Assembly (NCBI GenBank): GCA_903820955.1
Contig: CAIJJH010000053.1
Span: forward strand, 1 to 9,340
DNA: 9,340 bases
Origin: an uncultured Micrococcales bacterium
GTDB taxonomy: Bacteria; Actinomycetota; Actinomycetes; Actinomycetales; Microbacteriaceae
Direction: 5' to 3'
Numbering within the stretch: the stretch's first letter is position 1; every line of letters starts with the position of its first letter. The position numbers and the translations under genes are program-made. The notes under the pieces were generated by a model. That model searched no databases, was not told where the DNA came from, and saw only the letters and a program-made list of their open reading frames with translations. Positions 5,476 through 9,340 of the stretch are shown here, in pieces.

Positions 5476-5843
5476 TGGAAATCGCAGTAAACATTGCACT
5501 GATTCTTCACCTGATCGGTATCGGAGCGCTACTGAGCGGCTTCTTCTACCAGCTAAAAGACTGGGGCAAGGGCATGAAGGTCAACGCCGGCATCTTGCAC
5601 GGCGCCTGGCTTCAGCTAATCACCGGTTTTGCCATGGCCGGCCTGATTCCTGCCATCGGCAAAGAGAACATCAACGGCGTCGCTCTAGGCATCAAGTCGA
5701 TTGTCATCACCGTGATCTTCTTCGTCGCCTACTCGTTCAACAAGAAAGAAGTCACCCCTAAGTGGGTTGTTCCCACCATCGCCGGTCTAACCACGCTGAA
5801 CATCATCGTTGCCGTGCTTGGCCCGATGGTGACGGCAAAGTAG
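5475..5843 (+). CDS. Small four-helix membrane protein ending the rib operon
   Basis: The 122-aa protein is almost entirely hydrophobic, with four predicted helices at about 4-26, 39-61, 70-88 and 98-120, joined by short loops carrying Lys (KDWGKGMK, KENING, NKKEVTPK). No enzymatic or transporter signature is visible. It resembles the widespread small uncharacterised integral membrane proteins of Actinobacteria with a HGAWLQLITGFAMAGL-type second helix (residues 42-57). It is not the PnuC-like RibM riboflavin transporter, which is longer. TTG at 5475 is chosen because AAAGG lies seven bases upstream and no ATG or GTG fits. It is 20 bases after ribH and behind the shared hairpin, so it is probably made with the rib enzymes. 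A link to flavin handling is inferred only from position. Confidence 0.8.
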   Translation: MEIAVNIALILHLIGIGALLSGFFYQLKDWGKGMKVNAGILHGAWLQLITGFAMAGLIPAIGKENINGVALGIKSIVITVIFFVAYSFNKKEVTPKWVVPTIAGLTTLNIIVAVLGPMVTAK

Positions 5844-5844
5844 C

Positions 5845-5873
5845 TAAGCCACCGTTCGGCCTTACCAAGTTTT
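5845..5873 (+). terminator. Weak terminator-like hairpin after the rib operon
   Basis: TAAGCC (5845-5850) can pair with GGCCTTA (5858-5864), with one bulged C and the loop ACCGTTC, and TTTT follows at 5870-5873 after a CCAAG gap. The stem is short and the T-run is separated from it, so this is at best a leaky terminator. It is the only candidate for ending rib transcription before the methyltransferase gene. Confidence 0.25.
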
Positions 5874-5878
5874 GCCGA

Positions 5879-5884
5879 TATTCT
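5879..5884 (+). promoter_or_regulatory. Putative -10 for a leaderless methyltransferase mRNA
   Basis: TATTCT lies seven bases before the ATG at 5892. This TANNNT-to-ATG spacing is what leaderless actinobacterial genes show, since transcription would start at or next to the A of ATG. No SD occurs in the 15 bases before the ATG, in contrast to most other genes here. No good -35 is seen 16-18 bases upstream. Confidence 0.45.
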
Positions 5885-5891
5885 TGAAAAC

Positions 5892-6749
5892 ATGCCTACC
5901 CCGAAGAAGCCGATGCTCGGCAACACTCGAGTTACTGGCAAAGAACAGTTCTACACCCCCACTCAGCTAGCCGACAGGCTGGTTGCCGAGGTCGTCGCCA
6001 GGGTTGCAGACTTCAAAACGAGGACGATTCTAGAACCGGCCGGTGGCACCGGAGCGTTCGTGGACGCCGCCGAAAGAGCAGGCGCTGCCAAGATTCTGAG
6101 TATCGATATCGAGCCAAAACACGAAAAGGTTTCGAGAGCAGACTTCTTAGAACACGTGGTTCCCGAACACAACGCGATCACAATCTCGAACCCACCGTTC
6201 GGCCGCAACAATTCCCTGAGCATCCCCTTCTTCAACCGCGCCGCCGACTACAGCGAATACATCTGCTTCATCGTTCCGCGCTCTTGGCGCAAGTGGTCGG
6301 TGATCAACCGACTCGACCGTCGCTTCGAACTCATTCACGACGAAGACCTACAAATTGACTACGTGGACGAAGACGGAAAACGGCTCGTGATTCAGAACCG
6401 CCTGAACACCTGCTTTCAGATTTGGCAGCGATCGGCCACACCTCGCCCGCTCGTCCGGGTTGTCGACAACGGGCTAATCACCAAGACCACCCCCGCACTT
6501 GCCGACGTTTCACTAACCGTCTTCGGCTTCAGCTGCGGCCGCGTGAAGACCGAGTTCGAACGCAAACCAAACTCGACCCAGATGTTCCTCAAACTCAACC
6601 ACCCCGGTGCCCTGAAGGCCCTGCAAAACGCAGACTTTTCGCGCTTCTACAAGAACACCGCATACACCGAAGCGCTCTCGCTTCAGGAGATCAACTTTTT
6701 ACTCAACGAAAACATCCTCGGGAATTCCCAGCTAATAGAAGTAGGTTAG
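5892..6749 (+). CDS. Solitary N6-adenine-type DNA methyltransferase
   Basis: The 285-aa protein carries the motifs of S-adenosylmethionine-dependent amino-methyltransferases in gamma-class order. A motif X-like FYTPTQLA (20-27) is followed by motif I ILEPAGGTGAF (46-56), an acidic motif II IDIEP (71-75), motif III-like ADF (83-85) and the catalytic motif IV NPPFG (100-104). After FIVPRSW (126-132) comes a C-terminal region of about 140 residues that may recognise the target; I do not recognise it. NPPF with motif I first points to N6-adenine in DNA. RNA or protein targets are possible because some such enzymes use NPP(F/Y) too. No restriction endonuclease or specificity gene is adjacent, so it looks like an orphan methylase. 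It has no SD and may be leaderless. The exporter gene starts seven bases after its stop. Confidence 0.8.
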   Translation: MPTPKKPMLGNTRVTGKEQFYTPTQLADRLVAEVVARVADFKTRTILEPAGGTGAFVDAAERAGAAKILSIDIEPKHEKVSRADFLEHVVPEHNAITISNPPFGRNNSLSIPFFNRAADYSEYICFIVPRSWRKWSVINRLDRRFELIHDEDLQIDYVDEDGKRLVIQNRLNTCFQIWQRSATPRPLVRVVDNGLITKTTPALADVSLTVFGFSCGRVKTEFERKPNSTQMFLKLNHPGALKALQNADFSRFYKNTAYTEALSLQEINFLLNENILGNSQLIEVG

Positions 6750-6756
6750 AAACCTT

Positions 6757-8547
6757 ATGAGCATGCAAGGTGGGCGCGGGCGCCCAATGTCGAAAAAAGA
6801 TGAAGGACCAAAGGCCAAGTTCTCGCAGCTGGTGCCATACCTGAAAGAACATAAGGGGGCGCTGAGTCTCGCGGTTCTGCTTAGCCTCGTGGGTGCCGGC
6901 ACAAGCCTCGCCCAACCGTTGGTGGTTGGCAATATCATCACGGCAGTTCAGAAGCACCAGGACCTAGGCGTCATCATCATTGCGCTGATCGCTATCACGG
7001 TTGGTTCAACCGTCGCCAGCGGTTTGATGTACTTCGTTTTGGCCAAGGCTGGTGAGGGCGTTGTTCTTTCTGCTCGCCAGAAACTTGCCCACCGACTACT
7101 GCGCCTTCCGATCAAGGAGTACGACCTACGCCGCACGGGTGACCTCGTTTCGCGAGTCGGCTCAGACACCACGCTGCTTCGCGCTGCTCTAACCCAAGGG
7201 CTCATCGACGCGGCCGGTGGCGTGATCATCTTCGCCGGCTCGGTTATTGCCATGGCGATCATCGACCCACTGCTTCTCGGACTCACCCTGCTGATGATTT
7301 CGGTTGCGGTTGCTTCAATCGGTTTCACCGCCAGACGCATTCGCAGCGCGACCACCAAGGCTCAGAGCCGAGTTGGCGACATGGCCGCCTCGGTAGAGCG
7401 CGCTCTCGGTGCGGTTCGAACCATTCGTGCCGCACGCGCAGAGATTCGCGAAACCGAAGCGATTGTTGGCGACGCAACTCAGGCCTACGTTCAGGGTGTT
7501 CGTATCTCCAAACTGAATGCCTATGTCACACCGATCGGTGGTCTGGCTGCGAACGCTGCTTTCATGGTCGTCCTCGGTGTTGGTGGCTACCGAGTAGCCG
7601 CCGGAACAACCGATGTAGCCTCGCTGATCACGTTCATCTTGCTGATGTTCCTGATGATTCGCCCAGTCGGCCAGGCCTTCGGCGCATACTCGAGCGTGCA
7701 GAGCGCTCTGGGTGCCCTGGCTCGAATTCAGGAAATCTTGGACCTCCCACTCGAGGAGACCGATGCTGAGCGCACCGACGCGAAAGTTCGCAAGGCTTCG
7801 AACAAGACCGCTATCGAGTTTAGGAAGGTCAAGTTCTCATACGCCGAACAGGGCGGCGAGAAGTCTCAAGAGGTCTTGCAAGGGGTCTCGTTCAAGATTG
7901 AGCGCGGCACCCGTGTTGCCATTGTCGGCCCGAGCGGTTCTGGTAAGTCCACGACTTTCTCGCTGATCGAGCGGTTCTACGAGCCCACCTCGGGCGAAAT
8001 TCTGCTCGACGGCCAAACGGTTCACTCGATGAGCCGAGACGCGCTTCGCGAACAGATTGGTTATGTGGAGCAGGACGCCCCGGTACTCGCCGGTTCGATT
8101 CGCGAGAACCTTTTGATTGGTTCACCAGATGCGACAGACAAGCAGCTAAAGGCGGTGCTGGCCGAGGTGAACCTCACCGAAGTTCTGAAGCGCCACAAGA
8201 GCGGGCTCAACGCCGAAGTGGGCGAGCAGGGCATCATGCTCTCGGGCGGCGAGCGTCAGCGCTTAGCCATTGCCAGAGCGCTACTGGCTGCTCCCCCGAT
8301 TCTGCTACTCGACGAGTCGACCTCGAGCCTCGACGGCTTGAACGAGCAACGAATGCGCGAGGCAATCGATGCAGTGGCAAAGAACCGCACCATGGTGGTT
8401 ATCGCTCACAGGCTTTCGACCGTTATCGACAGCGATCAGATCATTGTTCTGCAGAACGGCAAGATTGTTGGCACCGGAACCCACAAGCAACTACTCAAGA
8501 GCACCCCGCTCTACAAGGAGCTGGCTGCCACCCAGATGCTCGACTAG
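6757..8547 (+). CDS. ABC exporter half-transporter (multidrug/lipid type)
   Basis: A 596-aa fused membrane and ATPase subunit of the type IV exporter fold, expected to work as a dimer exporting drugs, lipids or peptides; the substrate cannot be read. Six helices lie at about 35-57, 70-95, 145-168, 171-192, 255-278 and 286-306. The ATPase half has Walker A GPSGSGKST (391-399), Q-loop Q439, signature LSGGERQRLAIARALL (495-510), Walker B ILLLD (515-519) with catalytic E520, the D-loop SSLD (523-526) and switch H551 in IAHRLST. All catalytic residues are intact. ATG 6757 has only a weak GTAGG 11 bases upstream; ATG 6763 and ATG 6787 (starting MSKKDEG) are alternatives. It follows the methyltransferase by seven bases and ends in a CTAG shared with the convergent lipoprotein gene. 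Confidence 0.95.
   Translation: MSMQGGRGRPMSKKDEGPKAKFSQLVPYLKEHKGALSLAVLLSLVGAGTSLAQPLVVGNIITAVQKHQDLGVIIIALIAITVGSTVASGLMYFVLAKAGEGVVLSARQKLAHRLLRLPIKEYDLRRTGDLVSRVGSDTTLLRAALTQGLIDAAGGVIIFAGSVIAMAIIDPLLLGLTLLMISVAVASIGFTARRIRSATTKAQSRVGDMAASVERALGAVRTIRAARAEIRETEAIVGDATQAYVQGVRISKLNAYVTPIGGLAANAAFMVVLGVGGYRVAAGTTDVASLITFILLMFLMIRPVGQAFGAYSSVQSALGALARIQEILDLPLEETDAERTDAKVRKASNKTAIEFRKVKFSYAEQGGEKSQEVLQGVSFKIERGTRVAIVGPSGSGKSTTFSLIERFYEPTSGEILLDGQTVHSMSRDALREQIGYVEQDAPVLAGSIRENLLIGSPDATDKQLKAVLAEVNLTEVLKRHKSGLNAEVGEQGIMLSGGERQRLAIARALLAAPPILLLDESTSSLDGLNEQRMREAIDAVAKNRTMVVIAHRLSTVIDSDQIIVLQNGKIVGTGTHKQLLKSTPLYKELAATQMLD
6771..6786. repeat. GC-rich inverted repeat in the exporter's 5' coding end
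   Basis: TGGGCGC and GCGCCCA are perfect inverted copies with two bases between them, ending immediately before the alternative ATG at 6787. In RNA the stem would be five pairs with a six-base loop. It could hinder initiation at 6757 or mark which ATG is used. The encoded residues are the Gly/Arg-rich GGRGRP, so chance from GC-rich codons is possible. Confidence 0.4.
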
Positions 8548-9002
8548 CGGTTAGCGCCCTTTAGCGAACCGGTCGTGAGCTGGTTTTGGTCATAGACGAT
8601 GCAGGTGACGATTCGGTCAGCGTTTAACCAAGACTTCGACGAAGGCACCAGCGGGAACATCTGCAGTCTCGACTTGTCGTAGCGCAGGCCGGCGAAGGTT
8701 TCGAAAGACTTGATGCAAAAGTTGTTTGAGAGCTCAGCGATTTTGGCTTCGTCAAACTTGTCGCCAGCGGTTCGAATCTTGCCAGCCGACATCACCTCAC
8801 CGAAGTGTGGCTTCGCGCAATCGGTTGCCTGAGCGAGCCCAACCGCGCCGGTGGCAGCCTCCTTGGTCAGGCACTGGCCCACGGTTAGACCACCGGTGGC
8901 AATGGTGATGCCCTTCACGATGTTGAGTGGTTTCGCTGCCGGCTTGCTCGCGCATCCGGCGAGCAGAAGCGTCAAAGCGGCGATTGCCAGAATCTTGCGC
9001 AT
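8544..9002 (-). CDS. Secreted lipoprotein of the septum-formation family
   Basis: The 152-aa protein starts MRKILAIAALTLLLAGC, a lipoprotein signal with lipobox LAGC, so C17 is the likely lipidated residue and the protein sits on the outer face of the membrane. The mature part has TVGQCLTKE (40-48), ATDCAKPHFGEVM (59-71), FCIKSF (95-100) and WLNADRIVTCIVYD (125-138). Spaced cysteines C44, C62, C96 and C134 could form two disulfides. This layout (VGQC..., C..PH..EV, closing C) matches the actinobacterial septum formation family PF13845, whose exact function is poorly defined. ATG 9002 has AGGAAGG five bases upstream. The gene converges on the ABC exporter with a four-base overlap and diverges from kynureninase. 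Confidence 0.85.
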   Translation of the reverse strand: MRKILAIAALTLLLAGCASKPAAKPLNIVKGITIATGGLTVGQCLTKEAATGAVGLAQATDCAKPHFGEVMSAGKIRTAGDKFDEAKIAELSNNFCIKSFETFAGLRYDKSRLQMFPLVPSSKSWLNADRIVTCIVYDQNQLTTGSLKGANR

Positions 9003-9046
9003 GATGCCCTTCCTAAACGTTTCAAGAATACCCGCGAGGAGTAGTG
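9003..9046. promoter_or_regulatory. Divergent 44-base promoter region, lipoprotein/kynU
   Basis: Both genes must be initiated from or through these bases. On the minus strand TATTCT (9030-9025) could be the -10 of the lipoprotein gene, giving a leader of about 16 bases with its SD AGGAAGG near 9008-9014. It is followed by TGAAA exactly as at the methyltransferase promoter. On the plus strand GAGGAG (9036-9041) is the SD of kynU. No clear -35 is seen in either direction. Confidence 0.35.
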
Positions 9047-9340
9047 TTGAAGCGATTCAATGACGAAAGGCTTAGCTTGGTAACGCCAACTCGCGAGGAT
9101 GCACTGGCCCTCGACGCCGCAGACCCGCTGGCCAAATACAAGTCGCTATTTCAGATCAACGACCCCGACCTCTGCTACCTCGACGGCAACTCGCTCGGCC
9201 GAATGCCCCTCGAAACCGTGAAGCGAATCAACCGCTTTCTCACCGAAGAGTGGGGTCGCGAACTCGTGGACGGCTGGAGCCACTGGATCGACGAAGCCTC
9301 ACCCACCGGTGACCTGCTCGGGCGAGCGGTCTTAGGTGCC
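9047..9340 (+). CDS. kynU: Kynureninase, N-terminal part (cut by window end)
   Basis: The 98 visible codons are open to the window edge. They include TPTREDALALDAADPLAKY (residues 13-31), FQINDPDLCYLDGNSLG (35-51) with the family hallmark YLDGNSLG, and EEWGRELVDGWSHWIDEA (67-84) followed by GDLLGRAVLGA. Kynureninase is a PLP enzyme that cleaves L-kynurenine to anthranilate and alanine in tryptophan breakdown. The PLP lysine lies beyond the window. TTG at 9047 is preferred because GAGGAG lies five bases upstream, the same spacing as in ribD; GTG at 9044 is in frame but only two bases from the SD. No other kyn gene is visible. Confidence 0.9.
   Translation, partial: MKRFNDERLSLVTPTREDALALDAADPLAKYKSLFQINDPDLCYLDGNSLGRMPLETVKRINRFLTEEWGRELVDGWSHWIDEASPTGDLLGRAVLGA

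Noticed and set aside
1..9340. CRISPR array, insertion sequence, rRNA or tRNA gene
   Set aside because: No regularly spaced repeats, transposase motifs, terminal inverted repeats around a gene, or RNA gene signatures were seen on either strand.

Overview
The window looks like chromosomal DNA of a high-GC Gram-positive actinobacterium, most likely a Microbacteriaceae relative with a compact genome. That placement is inferred from the gene order ribD-ribE-ribBA-ribH under an FMN riboswitch, the tightly overlapping genes, TTG/GTG starts, a putative leaderless gene, and the style of the ABC exporter and septum-formation-type lipoprotein. No rRNA or marker gene is present to prove it.

Region 1 (about 1-1740) has a different character. 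The end of a rightward gene runs into a leftward three-gene cassette. Its first gene, behind a perfect Shine-Dalgarno (SD) sequence, encodes a 122-aa protein resembling the C-terminal toxin modules of polymorphic toxins. Next come an unrecognised 186-aa protein, a natural immunity candidate, and a 232-aa DUF4417-like protein. Sampled 60-base lines here are 43-47% G+C, against 58-63% in sampled lines of the rib and methyltransferase genes, so the cassette looks acquired.

Region 2 (about 1740-5843) is the riboflavin operon. An intergenic stretch carries a tandem 12-mer containing a perfect DnaA box. Then comes an FMN riboswitch whose P1 strand can alternatively pair with the arm of a hairpin masking the ribD SD, a complete translational switch readable from sequence. 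RibD, RibE, RibBA and RibH supply the GTP and ribulose-5-phosphate branches through to riboflavin; only the phosphatase step and the FMN/FAD-forming RibF are absent here. The junctions overlap by 1, 1 and 4 bases. A fifth gene, a small four-helix membrane protein with a TTG start, follows RibH; its SD lies in a hairpin spanning the ribH stop codon.

Region 3 (about 5844-9340) holds a solitary adenine-type DNA methyltransferase, probably from a leaderless transcript, followed 7 bases later by a full-length ABC exporter. A leftward septum-formation-family lipoprotein meets the exporter tail to tail, sharing a CTAG stop. A divergent kynureninase gene is cut by the window end.
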